Of a DNA stretch of 64,000 bases, positions 1 through 9,086 are shown piece by piece (position 1 is the stretch's first letter; the number at the start of each line of letters is the position of its first letter). The DNA is from Hyphomicrobiales bacterium (GTDB lineage: Bacteria > Pseudomonadota > Alphaproteobacteria > Rhizobiales > Xanthobacteraceae). The stretch lies in NCBI GenBank assembly GCA_017305535.1, contig JAFKKN010000008.1, positions 186,001-250,000 on the forward strand, given 5' to 3'. A program made the position numbers and the translations under genes. Under the pieces are notes generated by a model. The model had not been told where the DNA came from, searched no databases, and worked only from the letters and a program-made list of their open reading frames with translations.

Positions 1-519
1 GGTGCGTTTGCCGCCGGTGCGGTCGTGACGCATCCGCACCAGCACCCATTCGCCATGCAGTTTCTCGCCGTCCAGCGTGAATTTCAGGTCGCCCTTTTTC
101 AGTCCTCGCTCGGGATCGTCGCTGGTCCAGTAACCGCGATCCCAGATCATCACCGTGCCGCCGCCATACTGGCCTTTCGGAATGGTGCCTTCGAAATCGC
201 CGTAATCGAGCGGATGATCCTCCACCTCCACCGCGAGGCGCTTGTCGGCGGGATCGAGCGAGGGGCCGCGCGTCACCGCCCACGACTTGAACACGCCGTC
301 GAGTTCGAGCCGCAGGTCGTAATGCAGCCGGGTGGCGGCGTGCTTCTGGATGACGAAGCGCCGCCGCTTGCTGGCTTTCACCGCCGCCGTACCGCTCGGC
401 TCGGCCGTCACCTCGAAATCCCGTTTCGCCCGGTATCTGGCGAGTTGCTTCTTGGCGGGCTTCTTCTTGGTGGTGATCTTCTTGGTGGTGATCTTCTTCT
501 TGGTGATCTTCCTGGCCAT
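1..519 (-). CDS. ligD: ATP-dependent DNA ligase LigD, N-terminal part (cut by window edge)
   Basis: This is the first 173 codons of a bacterial NHEJ ligase; the 3' part lies outside the window. After a Lys/Thr-rich leader (residues 1-25) comes the 3'-phosphoesterase (PE) domain. Its hallmark strings are HAATRLHYDLRLE and HPLDYGDFEGTIPKGQYGGG, which supply the metal-binding His, Asp and Glu residues of PE domains. In the LigD family this domain removes 3'-ribonucleotides or phosphates before ligation; polymerase and ligase domains usually follow, but neither can be confirmed here. The ATG at 519 is the only sensible start ahead of the leader. The gene is divergent from ku with a 70-bp gap, the classical two-gene NHEJ arrangement. 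A stand-alone PE-domain protein is the alternative, because the ligase domain is not visible. Confidence 0.88.
   Translation of the reverse strand, partial: MARKITKKKITTKKITTKKKPAKKQLARYRAKRDFEVTAEPSGTAAVKASKRRRFVIQKHAATRLHYDLRLELDGVFKSWAVTRGPSLDPADKRLAVEVEDHPLDYGDFEGTIPKGQYGGGTVMIWDRGYWTSDDPERGLKKGDLKFTLDGEKLHGEWVLVRMRHDRTGGKRT
463..507 (-). repeat. Three tandem 15-bp units in the ligD leader
   Basis: The unit cttcttggtggtgat occurs twice back to back (463-477 and 478-492), followed by the variant cttcttcttggtgat (493-507). On the coding strand they encode repeated Ile-Thr-(Thr/Lys)-Lys-Lys blocks of the basic N-terminal tail. Being in-frame multiples of 15, they can expand or contract without a frameshift. 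A DNA-affinity or flexible role for the tail is inference. Confidence 0.85.
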
Positions 520-535
520 GCGCCGCTCCGGGTCC

Positions 536-560
536 GGAACGAAAAGTTCCCATCGCCGTT
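536..560 (+). promoter_or_regulatory. EcfG (general stress sigma factor)-type promoter for ku
   Basis: GGAAC at 536-540 and CGTT at 557-560 are separated by 16 bases. This matches the alphaproteobacterial EcfG/RpoE2 consensus of GGAAC, a 16-17 base spacer and CGTT. The -10 element ends 29 bases before the ku ATG. GGAAC also forms a small hyphenated palindrome with GTTCC at 546-550. Control of ku by the general stress response is known in Sinorhizobium; its operation here is inferred from the motif alone. Confidence 0.7.
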
Positions 561-589
561 AAAGTTCCAGCTCCACGAAAGGGATCGCC

Positions 590-1447
590 ATGCCGCCGCG
601 TGCGTATTGGAAAGGCTTGCTGAAACTGTCGCTGGTGTCCTGCCCAGTCGTGCTTTACCCGGCGACGACGGCATCGGAACGGACACACTTCCACCAGATC
701 AACAAGGAGACCGGCCATCGGTTGCGCCAGCAGATGGTCGATGCCGAAACCGGCGACGTGGTCGAGAAGGACGAGAAGGGCCGCGGCTATGAACTGTCGA
801 AAGGCAAGTATGTCGAGATCGACCAGGCCGACCTCGACGCCGTGCAAATCGAGAGCAGCCACACCATCGAGATCGACGCCTTCGTGCCGCGCGAGGAGAT
901 CGACGAACGCTATTTCGAAAAGCCGTATTTCATCGCACCCGACGGCAAGACCGGCATCGACGCCTTCGCCGTGATCCGCGACGCCATGAAGCGGCAGGAC
1001 AAGGCGGCGCTGGCCCGCATCGTGCTGACCAACCGCGAGCACGTCATCGCGCTGCGGCCGCTCGACAAGGGGCTGCTTGGCACCACGCTGCGCTATCCAT
1101 ACGAATTGCGCGACGAAGACGATTACTTCGACGACATCCCCTCGCCGCGCATCTCGAAGGACATGGTAGACCTTGCCGCGCACATCCTCGACACCAAGTC
1201 GGCGAAGTTCGATCCGAGCACGTTCAAGGACAAATACGAGACAGCCCTGAAGGCGCTGGTGAAGCGCAAGGCATCCGGCAAGGTGATCAAGGCGCCGGAG
1301 CCGGAGGCCAGGCCCGACAACGTCGTCGACCTGATGGGCGCACTCCGCGCCAGCCTCGGGCGGAAGAAGCCGGCGTCAGGCCGAAGCACATCGACGGCAC
1401 GTCGCAAAACCGCGAAAACCCCGGCGCGGCGCAGGCGGGCGTCGTGA
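590..1447 (+). CDS. ku: Ku protein, non-homologous end-joining DNA-end binding
   Basis: This 285-residue homodimeric Ku binds double-strand DNA ends and recruits LigD. The N-terminal MPPRAYWKGLLKLSLVSCPV is the standard start of the bacterial Ku beta-barrel core. The core continues through the conserved KGYE-type segment, here KGRGYELSKGKYVEI, to the C-terminal arm around residues 190-240. The last 40 residues are rich in Arg, Lys, Ser and Thr, like the basic DNA-binding tails of proteobacterial Ku proteins. Length is normal for the family (about 250-300). The ATG at 590 has an AAAGGGA ribosome site about 6 bases upstream. It is divergent from ligD and preceded by an EcfG-type promoter, suggesting expression in stress or stationary phase. 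Confidence 0.95.
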   Translation: MPPRAYWKGLLKLSLVSCPVVLYPATTASERTHFHQINKETGHRLRQQMVDAETGDVVEKDEKGRGYELSKGKYVEIDQADLDAVQIESSHTIEIDAFVPREEIDERYFEKPYFIAPDGKTGIDAFAVIRDAMKRQDKAALARIVLTNREHVIALRPLDKGLLGTTLRYPYELRDEDDYFDDIPSPRISKDMVDLAAHILDTKSAKFDPSTFKDKYETALKALVKRKASGKVIKAPEPEARPDNVVDLMGALRASLGRKKPASGRSTSTARRKTAKTPARRRRAS

Positions 1448-1490
1448 GCGTCTAATTCGAAAGACGACTTATGGGATCAAGGCTCGATTC

Positions 1491-1571
1491 CGTCATTGCG
1501 AGGAGCGAAGCGACGAAGCAATCCAGACCAAACAAGAAAGACTGGATTGCTTCGCTGCGCTCGCAATGACG
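1491..1571. repeat. Intergenic palindromic (REP-type) element
   Basis: A left arm cgtcattgcgaggagcgaag (continuing to 1526) is mirrored by a right arm ending in ctcgcaatgacg (1542-1571), with an A-rich spacer between. The arms form a long imperfect hairpin. I recognise the cattgcgaggagcgaagcga core as a very common intergenic repeat in Bradyrhizobium-group genomes. It lies just after ku and may act as a transcript end. The rest of 1448-1653 shows no gene. Confidence 0.8.
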
Positions 1572-1653
1572 AAAGTTGCAAGCTCCAAACATGACTTGGG
1601 CCGCACATGATGCGGCCCAATATCACTCTGATGGACGATGAAGAAGCAACGGA

Positions 1654-1683
1654 CCGGGTTTCGGCTGAGCGGCCGAAACCCGG
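1654..1683 (-). terminator. Hairpin terminator of the HU gene
   Basis: ccgggtttcgg (1654-1664) and ccgaaacccgg (1673-1683) are perfect 11-bp inverted arms with an 8-base loop. The stem starts 7 bases beyond the HU stop codon. There is no strong T-run on the minus strand, so this is a GC-rich stem of the type common in high-GC bacteria. Confidence 0.7.
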
Positions 1684-1690
1684 ATCGTTC

Positions 1691-1990
1691 TTACACCGCG
1701 TCCTTGGCGGCCTTGACCGGGCGCGCGCGCACGATCTTGCGGGCCGGCTTGGCCTTGAAGGTCATGGCTTCGCCGGTGAAGGGGTTGGTGCCCTTACGCG
1801 CCTTGGTGGCCGGCTTCTTGATGACGACGAACTTCGCGAACCCCGGAACCAGGAAGAGACCATTCTTCTTGAGTTCCTTGTGGCCGACCTCAACGAGCGT
1901 GTCCATCACGCCCTTGACGTCCCGCTTCGACAATTCGGTCTGCGTCGCAATCCGTTCGATCAACTGCGCTTTCGACATCTGGGTGGGCAT
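1691..1990 (-). CDS. HU-family DNA-binding protein
   Basis: A 99-residue histone-like protein that binds and bends DNA without strong sequence preference and compacts the nucleoid. MSKAQLIERIATQ and the following helices are the HU dimerisation region. GFAKFVVIKKPATKARKGTNP is the beta-arm region (the usual F/R-x-G-R-NP arm), with NPFTGE conserved. The C-terminal tail is longer and more basic than in E. coli HU (KPARKIVRARPVKAAKDAV). GGAG sits about 8 bases before the ATG at 1990, favouring it over the internal Met5. It stands alone between putR and the repeat. IHF is less likely, because the arm and start are HU-like. Confidence 0.93.
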   Translation of the reverse strand: MPTQMSKAQLIERIATQTELSKRDVKGVMDTLVEVGHKELKKNGLFLVPGFAKFVVIKKPATKARKGTNPFTGEAMTFKAKPARKIVRARPVKAAKDAV

Positions 1991-2207
1991 TGTATCTCCT
2001 CTGATTCGCCCTCGTTATCACGCGAACCATATTGGAATGGCCCTGCGAAAAGCGGGATATCCTGCGCCTTTGCACAGCTTTGTTTGCTGGAATCGCTATT
2101 TTTAAGGGGTAAACGGCCTTTCTGCGGTGCCGGGTGTCGGCAAACCGCTTGGATAAAGCTGTTTGCGGCGTCTCGCCCCTCCCCGATTCAGCACTCCGAA
2201 GGCTGCG

Positions 2208-2666
2208 TCAGGTCTCCTTGACCGACTCCATCACCACGTTGGTCGACGTGCTGGCGACGAACGGCAGGCTGGAAATCTTCTCGCCGAGCACCAGCCGATA
2301 GCGTCGAATATCCGGGGTGCGGATCTTCAACAGATAGTCGAAGCGCCCCGCGATCATGTGGCATTCCTCGACCTCGCGGATCTTCATCACCGCCTCGTTG
2401 AAGCTCCGCAACGCGGCATCGCGGGTGTCGGTCAGCTTGACCTCGGCAAAGGCGACGTGATCGAGCCCGAGCTTCGCCGGGTTCAGCACCGCGCGGAACC
2501 CGGAGATATAGCCCTCCGCCATCAGCCGTTGCAGCCGCGCCTTGCAGGGCGTTTTCGACAGTCCGACTCGCTCCGACAGGTCGGTGATGGAGATGCGGCC
2601 ATCGGCGGCCACCGCTTCAAGGATTTTGCGGTCGAATTGGTCTATTTCACCAAAATCATCCGTCAT
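2208..2666 (-). CDS. putR: Lrp/AsnC-family regulator, probable proline-responsive PutR
   Basis: This 152-residue regulator has an N-terminal winged helix-turn-helix (FDRKILEAVAADGRISITDL, then LSERVGLSKTPCKARLQRL) and a C-terminal RAM/AsnC ligand-binding domain from about residue 70 (CHMIAGRFDYLLKIRT is the typical RAM segment). It is transcribed divergently from putA, and PutR of this kind activates putA in response to proline in Agrobacterium and Rhodobacter. That fits this PutA, which lacks the ribbon-helix-helix domain that makes enterobacterial PutA its own repressor. The role is therefore family knowledge plus context. Length is normal for Lrp proteins. Confidence 0.88.
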   Translation of the reverse strand: MTDDFGEIDQFDRKILEAVAADGRISITDLSERVGLSKTPCKARLQRLMAEGYISGFRAVLNPAKLGLDHVAFAEVKLTDTRDAALRSFNEAVMKIREVEECHMIAGRFDYLLKIRTPDIRRYRLVLGEKISSLPFVASTSTNVVMESVKET

Positions 2667-2814
2667 ACTGGCTATAAATCCCGAAATCGATCGATATTTA
2701 AGACCATTTGGATGCCAATCACTCCGAACAAAGTCAAATCGATTCTCTGGCTCCTGCTATTTTCGATCGCCTCTCCTATGTCTTCTTCCTGCCTCTCGCC
2801 TTGAGGGATCGCCG
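2667..2814. promoter_or_regulatory. putR-putA divergent promoter region
   Basis: This 148-bp gap is clearly more AT-rich than its surroundings. It contains a small inverted repeat TTGG-atg-CCAA (2708-2718) and an A/T-rich stretch around 2671-2702. Lrp-family proteins bind such DNA, so a PutR site is likely, but no single box is convincing. The putA ribosome site (GAGGGAT) is at 2803-2809. Confidence 0.5.
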
Positions 2815-5800
2815 ATGACATCGCTGCCGATGCCGCAGACCACCGCGCTGCCGTTTTCGTCCTTTGCTCCGCCGATTACCCCGCGCACGCCGCTCCGCGC
2901 GGCGATCACCGCCGCCTGTCGCCGGCCGGAAACCGAATGCCTGCCGCCGCTGGTGGAGGCCGCCGCGCTCGGCAACGCAGCACAGGCCCGCATCGCGGCA
3001 ACCGCCCGCGACCTGATCGAAGCGCTGCGCAATAAAGATACCGGCTCCGGCGTCGAGGGGCTGGTGCAGGAATATTCGCTCTCGAGCCAGGAAGGCGTGG
3101 CGCTGATGTGCCTCGCCGAAGCGCTGCTGCGCATTCCCGACACCGAGACCCGCGACGCGCTGATCCGCGACAAGATTGCCGAAGGCGATTGGGCCTCGCA
3201 TCTCGGCCACCGCCGCTCGCTGTTCGTCAACGCCGCGACCTGGGGCCTTGTCGTCACCGGCAAACTCACCGCGACGGTGAACGACGGCAGCCTCGGCGCC
3301 ACTTTGACACGGCTGATCGCGCGCTGCGGCGAGCCGGTGATCCGGCGCGGCGTCGACACCGCGATGCGGATGATGGGCGAACAGTTCGTCAAGGGCGAGA
3401 CCATCGACGAGGCGCTGCGGCGCGCCCGCCCGCAGGAAGCGCGCGGCTTCCGCTATTCCTACGACATGCTGGGCGAAGCCGCGATGACCGCGGCCGACGC
3501 CACGCGTTACTACCGCGACTACGAAGCCGCCATCCATGCCATCGGCGCGGCGTCGGGCGGACGCGGCATCTATGCCGGGCCGGGAATCTCGATCAAGCTA
3601 TCGGCGCTGCATCCGCGCTACGGCCGCGCGCAGGCGGCGCGCGTGATGCGCGAACTGCTGCCGAGGGTGACGGCGCTGTGCGAACTCGCCAAGCGCTACG
3701 ACATCGGCGTCAATATCGATGCCGAAGAAGCCGACCGCCTCGAACTGTCGCTCGATCTGCTGGAAGCGCTTTGCAACGATCCCTCGCTCGCGGGATGGAG
3801 CGGCATCGGCTTCGTGGTGCAGGCCTATGGCAAGCGTTGTCCTTTCGTCATTGATTTCCTCATCGATCTCGCGCGCCGCACTCATCGCCGCATCGCGGTG
3901 CGGCTGGTCAAGGGAGCCTACTGGGACGCCGAGATCAAGCGCGCGCAAGTCGACGGTCTCGCGGACTTTCCCGTCTTCACGCGGAAAATTCACACCGACG
4001 TCTCCTACATCGCCTGCGCGCGACAACTGCTTGCGGCGCGTGACGCGGTCTTTCCGCAATTCGCCACCCACAACGCGCAGACGCTCGCGACCATTTTCGA
4101 GATGGCCGGGCCGGACTTCCATCCCGGCGATTACGAATTCCAATGCCTGCACGGCATGGGCGAGCCGCTCTATGATGAAGTCGTCGGCACCGACAAACTG
4201 AACCGGCCCTGCCGCATCTACGCGCCGGTGGGCACGCACGAGACGCTGCTGGCCTATCTGGTGCGACGTCTCTTGGAGAACGGCGCGAACTCGTCCTTCG
4301 TGCATCGCATCGCCGACCCTTCTATGTCGGTCGATGATCTTGTCGCCGATCCGGCAGAGGCGGCGCGCGCGATGCCATCGATGGGCAGCCCGCATCCGCG
4401 CATCGCCCTCCCAACGGCGCTCTATGGAGATGCCCGCAAGAATTCCGCCGGCCTCGATCTCTCCGATGAAGCAACGCTGGCGCGTCTCTCACGCAACTTG
4501 ATGGACACTGCGCGTATCGCATGGCGCGCCGCGCCTAGGCTTGCCGATGGATCGAACGACAACGGCGCATCGCGGCCGGTGCGCAATCCCGCCGACCATA
4601 GCGATATCGTCGGCCGCGTGGTCGAAGCCACCGAAGCCGAAGCGCGAACAGCGGCGGAACTTGCGGCGGCACACGCGACGACATGGGCCGCAATCACACC
4701 CGCTGCCCGCGCGGCGATCATAGAACGCGCCGCCGAGCTGATGCAGGCGCGGATGGAAACGCTGATGGGCGTCATCATGCGCGAGGCCGGAAAATCGGCG
4801 GCCAACGCGATCGCGGAGGTACGCGAGGCGATCGACTTCCTGCGCTACTATGCGCAACAGGCACGCGGCACGCTGGGCGCGGCGCAGACGCCGCTCGGCC
4901 CCGTCGTCTGCATCAGCCCGTGGAATTTTCCGCTGGCGATCTTTACCGGGCAGATTTGCGCCGCGCTGGTCGCGGGCAACCCGGTGCTCGCCAAACCCGC
5001 CGAGGAGACGCCGCTCGTCGCCGCTGCCGCCGTCGATCTCCTGCATGAGGCCGGCGTACCGCGCACCGCGCTGCAACTGCTGCCGGGCGATGGCCGCATC
5101 GGCGCGGCGCTGGTGGCGGCACCACAGACTTCCGGCGTGATGTTCACCGGTTCCACCGAGGTGGCCCGCCTGATCCAGCAACAACTCGCGCAACGTCTTT
5201 CGGCAAACGGGAAACCGATCCCGCTGATCGCGGAAACCGGCGGCCAGAATGCCATGATCGTCGATTCCTCCGCGCTCGCCGAACAGGTTGTCGGCGATGT
5301 GCTGGTGTCGGCGTTCGACAGCGCCGGGCAACGCTGCTCCGCGTTGCGCGTGCTGTGTCTGCAAGAAGACATCGCCGATCGCGTGCTGACAATGCTCAAG
5401 GGCGCGATGGCTGAACTCAATGTCGGCAATACCGAGCGATTGAATATCGATATCGGCCCGGTGATTACGGCAGAGGCGAAAGACAATATCGAGCGGCACA
5501 TCGCAAAGATGCGCGCGCTCGGCCGCGAGGTCGAACGACTGGCGTTGCCGGTCGAGGCGGCAGCCGGAACGTTCATCGCGCCGACCATCATCGAGCTGCA
5601 ATCGATGACCGATCTCGACCGCGAGGTGTTCGGCCCTGTGCTGCACGTCATCCGCTATCGCCGCCGCGATCTCGACCGCCTGATCGATGCGATCAACGCG
5701 ACCGGCTACGGCCTGACCTTCGGGTTACACACCCGGCTGGATGAGACCATCGCCCATGTCACGGAACGCATTCAGGCCGGCAACATCTACGTCAACCGCA

Positions 5801-6501
5801 ACGTCATCGGCGCGGTGGTCGGCGTGCAACCGTTCGGCGGACGCGGCCTCTCCGGCACCGGCCCGAAAGCCGGCGGGCCGCTCTATCTCGGGCGACTGGT
5901 CGAGCGCGCACCCGCGACGACGCTGGAGACGGCGGCCAATCCAACGCTGATTGAGTACATCGCATGGCTCAATGCACAAAGCCTCACGCGCGAGGCTAAT
6001 ATCGCGCGCGACCTCGGTCCCCGCGCAGCGCTCGGCTTCACCGCCGAGTTGAAAGGCCCGGTCGGCGAACGCAATCTCTACACGCTGCATCCGCGCGGCA
6101 AGCTGCTGCTGATGCCGCAGACCGCCGCGGGACTTTATCATCAACTCGGTGCGGTACTGACGACCGGGAACACCGCGACCATCGCGGCCACCTCCGATCT
6201 CGAACCGCTATTGCGCGTTCTGCCGACACACATCGCCAAGCGCATCGCATGGCGCACGGATTGGGAGACCGATGGCCCGTTCGCCGGCGCGTTGATCGAA
6301 GGCGATGCCGAGCGCGTCGCGGCCATCAACACGCGGATCGCGCGGTTACCGGGGCCATTGGTCCCGGTTCAAGCGGCCTCATCCCACGACCTCGCTACCG
6401 ATTCCGACGCCTATTGTCTCGACCGATTGCTGGAGGAAGTCTCGACCTCGATCAACACCACCGCCGCCGGCGGCAACGCCAGCCTGATGGCGTTGAGTTG
6501 A
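2815..6501 (+). CDS. putA: Bifunctional proline dehydrogenase / L-glutamate gamma-semialdehyde dehydrogenase
   Basis: A 1228-residue enzyme oxidising proline to glutamate in two steps: FAD-dependent proline dehydrogenase, then NAD-dependent aldehyde dehydrogenase with substrate channelling. The PRODH barrel shows SIKLSALHPRY, RLVKGAYWDAEIKR (363-376) and YEFQCLHGMGEPLY (from 440). The ALDH domain shows VCISPWNFPLAIF, FTGSTEVAR and the nucleophile region SAGQRCSALR with Cys841. After about residue 1025 an extra C-terminal domain carries GERNLYTLHPRG (from 1084), typical of long type-B PutA. There is no N-terminal ribbon-helix-helix, so it should not bind DNA. The open frame extends upstream to 2542, but the ATG at 2815 with GAGGGAT before it is the right start; the extension would overlap putR and its promoter. 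The last codons fall in a GTTGA tandem repeat. Confidence 0.96.
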   Translation: MTSLPMPQTTALPFSSFAPPITPRTPLRAAITAACRRPETECLPPLVEAAALGNAAQARIAATARDLIEALRNKDTGSGVEGLVQEYSLSSQEGVALMCLAEALLRIPDTETRDALIRDKIAEGDWASHLGHRRSLFVNAATWGLVVTGKLTATVNDGSLGATLTRLIARCGEPVIRRGVDTAMRMMGEQFVKGETIDEALRRARPQEARGFRYSYDMLGEAAMTAADATRYYRDYEAAIHAIGAASGGRGIYAGPGISIKLSALHPRYGRAQAARVMRELLPRVTALCELAKRYDIGVNIDAEEADRLELSLDLLEALCNDPSLAGWSGIGFVVQAYGKRCPFVIDFLIDLARRTHRRIAVRLVKGAYWDAEIKRAQVDGLADFPVFTRKIHTDVSYIACARQLLAARDAVFPQFATHNAQTLATIFEMAGPDFHPGDYEFQCLHGMGEPLYDEVVGTDKLNRPCRIYAPVGTHETLLAYLVRRLLENGANSSFVHRIADPSMSVDDLVADPAEAARAMPSMGSPHPRIALPTALYGDARKNSAGLDLSDEATLARLSRNLMDTARIAWRAAPRLADGSNDNGASRPVRNPADHSDIVGRVVEATEAEARTAAELAAAHATTWAAITPAARAAIIERAAELMQARMETLMGVIMREAGKSAANAIAEVREAIDFLRYYAQQARGTLGAAQTPLGPVVCISPWNFPLAIFTGQICAALVAGNPVLAKPAEETPLVAAAAVDLLHEAGVPRTALQLLPGDGRIGAALVAAPQTSGVMFTGSTEVARLIQQQLAQRLSANGKPIPLIAETGGQNAMIVDSSALAEQVVGDVLVSAFDSAGQRCSALRVLCLQEDIADRVLTMLKGAMAELNVGNTERLNIDIGPVITAEAKDNIERHIAKMRALGREVERLALPVEAAAGTFIAPTIIELQSMTDLDREVFGPVLHVIRYRRRDLDRLIDAINATGYGLTFGLHTRLDETIAHVTERIQAGNIYVNRNVIGAVVGVQPFGGRGLSGTGPKAGGPLYLGRLVERAPATTLETAANPTLIEYIAWLNAQSLTREANIARDLGPRAALGFTAELKGPVGERNLYTLHPRGKLLLMPQTAAGLYHQLGAVLTTGNTATIAATSDLEPLLRVLPTHIAKRIAWRTDWETDGPFAGALIEGDAERVAAINTRIARLPGPLVPVQAASSHDLATDSDAYCLDRLLEEVSTSINTTAAGGNASLMALS

Positions 6502-6511
6502 GTTGAGTTGA
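6492..6511 (+). repeat. GTTGA x4 tandem repeat across the putA stop codon
   Basis: Four perfect copies of GTTGA run from 6492 to 6511. The putA stop TGA (6499-6501) lies inside. Gain or loss of one unit would not extend the protein much, because each 5-base register contains TGA, but the last residues could vary. Confidence 0.9.
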
Positions 6512-6580
6512 ATTCCAATCCGGCCGCGCATGTATGCGCTACTACGAAGATGGTTGGATCGCGATGCATTCGATCCTACC

Positions 6581-6667
6581 CGTCATGCCCGGCTTTATGC
6601 CGGGCATCCACGCCTTGAAAGCGCGATGAACTCAAACGTGGATGGCCGGGACAAGCCCGGCCATGAC
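6581..6667. repeat. Paired palindromic intergenic repeat between putA and icd
   Basis: Two hairpins lie back to back: cgtcatgcccggctttatgc continuing to ccacg (6581-6612), and cgtggatggccgggacaagc continuing to catgac (6637-6667). The outer ends are also complementary (cgtcatg with catgac). I recognise the gccgggacaagcccggc core as a frequent repeat in Bradyrhizobium-group genomes. It lies between two convergent genes and may end both transcripts. No gene is seen in 6502-6719. Confidence 0.8.
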
Positions 6668-6719
6668 AAGCTGTGCATGACAACGACGTTGATTCAACCT
6701 CAACTCGTCGCCGCGTCCC

Positions 6720-8954
6720 TCACGCCCCTTTCGCAAGCGCCGCGTTGAGCGTGGCGCTCGGACGCATCACGGCGGCGCACTTCTTCGCATCGGGAAGATA
6801 GTAGCCGCCGATGTCCGCCGGCGCGCCCTGCACGGCGCCGAGTTCAGCGACGATCTTCTCTTCGTCGCGAGCAAGCGTTTCGGCCAGCGGCTTGAACTTC
6901 GCCGCCAGTTCGGCATCCTCGGTCTGCGTGGCCAGTTCCTGCGCCCAGTACATCGCGAGGTAGAACTGGCTGCCGCGGTTGTCGAGTTCGCCGGTGCGCG
7001 GCGACGGCGACTTCCGGTTGTCCAGCAGTTTTCCAGTGGCGGCGTCCAGCGTCTTCGCCAGCAGCTTGGCTTTCGCATTGTTTGTCTTGAGGCCGAGGTC
7101 TTCCAGCGAAACCGCGAGCGCGAGGAATTCGCCGAGCGAATCCCAGCGCAGGTGGTTTTCCTCGACCAGTTGCTGCACGTGCTTGGGCGCCGACCCGCCG
7201 GCGCCGGTCTCGTACATGCCACCGCCGGCCATCAGCGGCACGATCGACAGCATTTTCGCCGAGGTGCCCAGCTCCATGATCGGGAACAGGTCGGTGAGAT
7301 AATCGCGCAGGATGTTGCCGGTGGCGCTGATGGTGTCGAGCCCGCGCACCACCCGCTCCAGCGTGTAACGCATCGCACGCACCTGGCTCATGATCTGGAT
7401 ATCGAGGCCGGTGGTGTCGTGCTCGTGCAGGTACATCTTGACCTTGGTGACGAGTTGCGCCTCGTGCGGCCGATACGGATCGAGCCAGAACAGCACCGGC
7501 ATCCCCGAATGGCGCGCGCGGGTGACGGCGAGCTTGACCCAGTCGCGGATGGCGGCATCCTTCACCTGGCACATGCGCCAGAGATCGCCCTTCTCGACGT
7601 TCTGGCTCAGCAGCACCTCACCGGTGGCGAGGTCGGTGATGTTGGCGATGCCGTCCTCGGGAATCTCGAAGGTCTTGTCGTGCGAGCCGTATTCCTCGGC
7701 CTGCTGCGCCATCAGGCCGACATTCGGCACCGTACCCATGGTCTTCGGATCGAACGCGCCGTGCCACTTACAGAAATTGATCATCTCCTGATAGATGCGG
7801 GCGAAGGTGCTTTCCGGCATCACCGCCTTGACGTCCTTGAGGCGGCCGTCGGCACCCCACATCTTGCCGCCATTGCGGATCATCGCCGGCATCGAGGCGT
7901 CGACGATGATGTCATTCGGCGAATGGAAATTGGTGATGCCCTTGGCCGAATCCACCATCGCCAGTTCGGGACGATGCTCGTGGCAAGCGTGCAGGTCGCG
8001 CCGGATTTCGTCCTGCATGCTTTGCGGCAGGGTGGCGATCTTGGTGTAGAGATCGACCATGCCGTTGTTGACGTTGATGCCCAGTTCGTCGAACAGCGCG
8101 CCGTGTTTCTCGAACGCGTCGCGATAGAATATCTTGACGCAATGGCCGAACACGATGGGGTGCGACACCTTCATCATGGTGGCCTTGACGTGCAGTGAGA
8201 ACATCACGCCGGTGTTGTAGGCGTCCTCGATTTCGCGCTCGTAGAAGTCGAGCAATGCCTTCTTGCTCATGAACATCGAATCGATGACTTCGCGATCCTG
8301 CAACGCTACCTTGGGCTTGAGCACGATGGTCTTGCCGCTCTTGGTGAGCAGCTCCATCTTGACGTCGCGCGCCTTGTCCAGCGTCATCGACTTCTCGCCG
8401 TGATAGAAATCGCCGTGATGCATGTGCGAGACGTGCGAGCGCGAGGCCTGGCTCCAGTCCGCCATGCTGTGCGGATTCTTGCGCGCGTAGTTCTTCACCG
8501 CCAGCGGCGCGCGGCGATCGGAATTGCCCTCGCGCAGCACCGGGTTCACCGCGCTGCCAATGCACTTTGCGTAGCGCGCGCGGATCGCCTTTTCCTCGTC
8601 CGATTTCGGATTTTCGGGATAGTCCGGGATTTTGTAGCCCTTACCCTGCAATTCCTTGATCGCCGCCATCAGTTGCGCCACCGAGGCGCTGATATTCGGC
8701 AGCTTGATGATGTTGGTATCGGGCAGCAGCGTCAGCCGGCCGAGTTCGGCGAGATTGTCGGGCACGCGCTGCGCCTCGGTGAGGAACTCCGGAAATTCGC
8801 CAAGGATGCGGGCGGCCACCGAGATGTCGCTGGTCGTCACATCGATACCGGCCGGCGCGGTGAAGGCGCGCACGATGGGCAGGAACGCGGCCGTCGCCAG
8901 CGCCGGGGCCTCGTCGGTCAACGTGTAGATGATGGTGGGAGATGTCGTGCTCAT
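6720..8954 (-). CDS. icd: Monomeric NADP-dependent isocitrate dehydrogenase
   Basis: A 744-residue monomeric isocitrate dehydrogenase (TCA cycle, isocitrate to 2-oxoglutarate with NADPH formation), unrelated in length to the common 400-residue homodimer. The start [20 protein letters not shown] and the segments [19 protein letters not shown] and [13 protein letters not shown] are characteristic of the family. The SNSDRR-like loop and Met-rich HMHHGDF segment contribute to substrate and metal binding. Length matches the family (about 740). The open frame runs 44 codons further upstream to 9086, but that part is Arg/His-rich and unconserved; the ATG at 8954 begins the family sequence and has AAGAAAG before it. 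It is convergent with putA. Confidence 0.95.
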   Translation of the reverse strand: MSTTSPTIIYTLTDEAPALATAAFLPIVRAFTAPAGIDVTTSDISVAARILGEFPEFLTEAQRVPDNLAELGRLTLLPDTNIIKLPNISASVAQLMAAIKELQGKGYKIPDYPENPKSDEEKAIRARYAKCIGSAVNPVLREGNSDRRAPLAVKNYARKNPHSMADWSQASRSHVSHMHHGDFYHGEKSMTLDKARDVKMELLTKSGKTIVLKPKVALQDREVIDSMFMSKKALLDFYEREIEDAYNTGVMFSLHVKATMMKVSHPIVFGHCVKIFYRDAFEKHGALFDELGINVNNGMVDLYTKIATLPQSMQDEIRRDLHACHEHRPELAMVDSAKGITNFHSPNDIIVDASMPAMIRNGGKMWGADGRLKDVKAVMPESTFARIYQEMINFCKWHGAFDPKTMGTVPNVGLMAQQAEEYGSHDKTFEIPEDGIANITDLATGEVLLSQNVEKGDLWRMCQVKDAAIRDWVKLAVTRARHSGMPVLFWLDPYRPHEAQLVTKVKMYLHEHDTTGLDIQIMSQVRAMRYTLERVVRGLDTISATGNILRDYLTDLFPIMELGTSAKMLSIVPLMAGGGMYETGAGGSAPKHVQQLVEENHLRWDSLGEFLALAVSLEDLGLKTNNAKAKLLAKTLDAATGKLLDNRKSPSPRTGELDNRGSQFYLAMYWAQELATQTEDAELAAKFKPLAETLARDEEKIVAELGAVQGAPADIGGYYLPDAKKCAAVMRPSATLNAALAKGA

Positions 8955-9086
8955 GCGCGGGCTTTCTTGGCGTGCGAGGGGCCGGATGCGAGGGGATGCT
9001 TCGGCTCTGGACTTATGCGGAGAATTTGTGACGGGGCAATGGAGGTGATGAGAGGACAGGCCTTTCCGGCGATTGAACGGGTTCAA

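Noticed and set aside
408-686. Minus-strand frame across the ligD-ku gap
   Set aside because: It overlaps the ligD start and the ku start in other frames and is made of Arg/Ser/Pro repeats, a shadow of the tandem repeat.
2542-2814. Upstream in-frame extension of putA
   Set aside because: It overlaps putR and the AT-rich divergent promoter, has no ribosome site, and the family sequence begins at the ATG at 2815.
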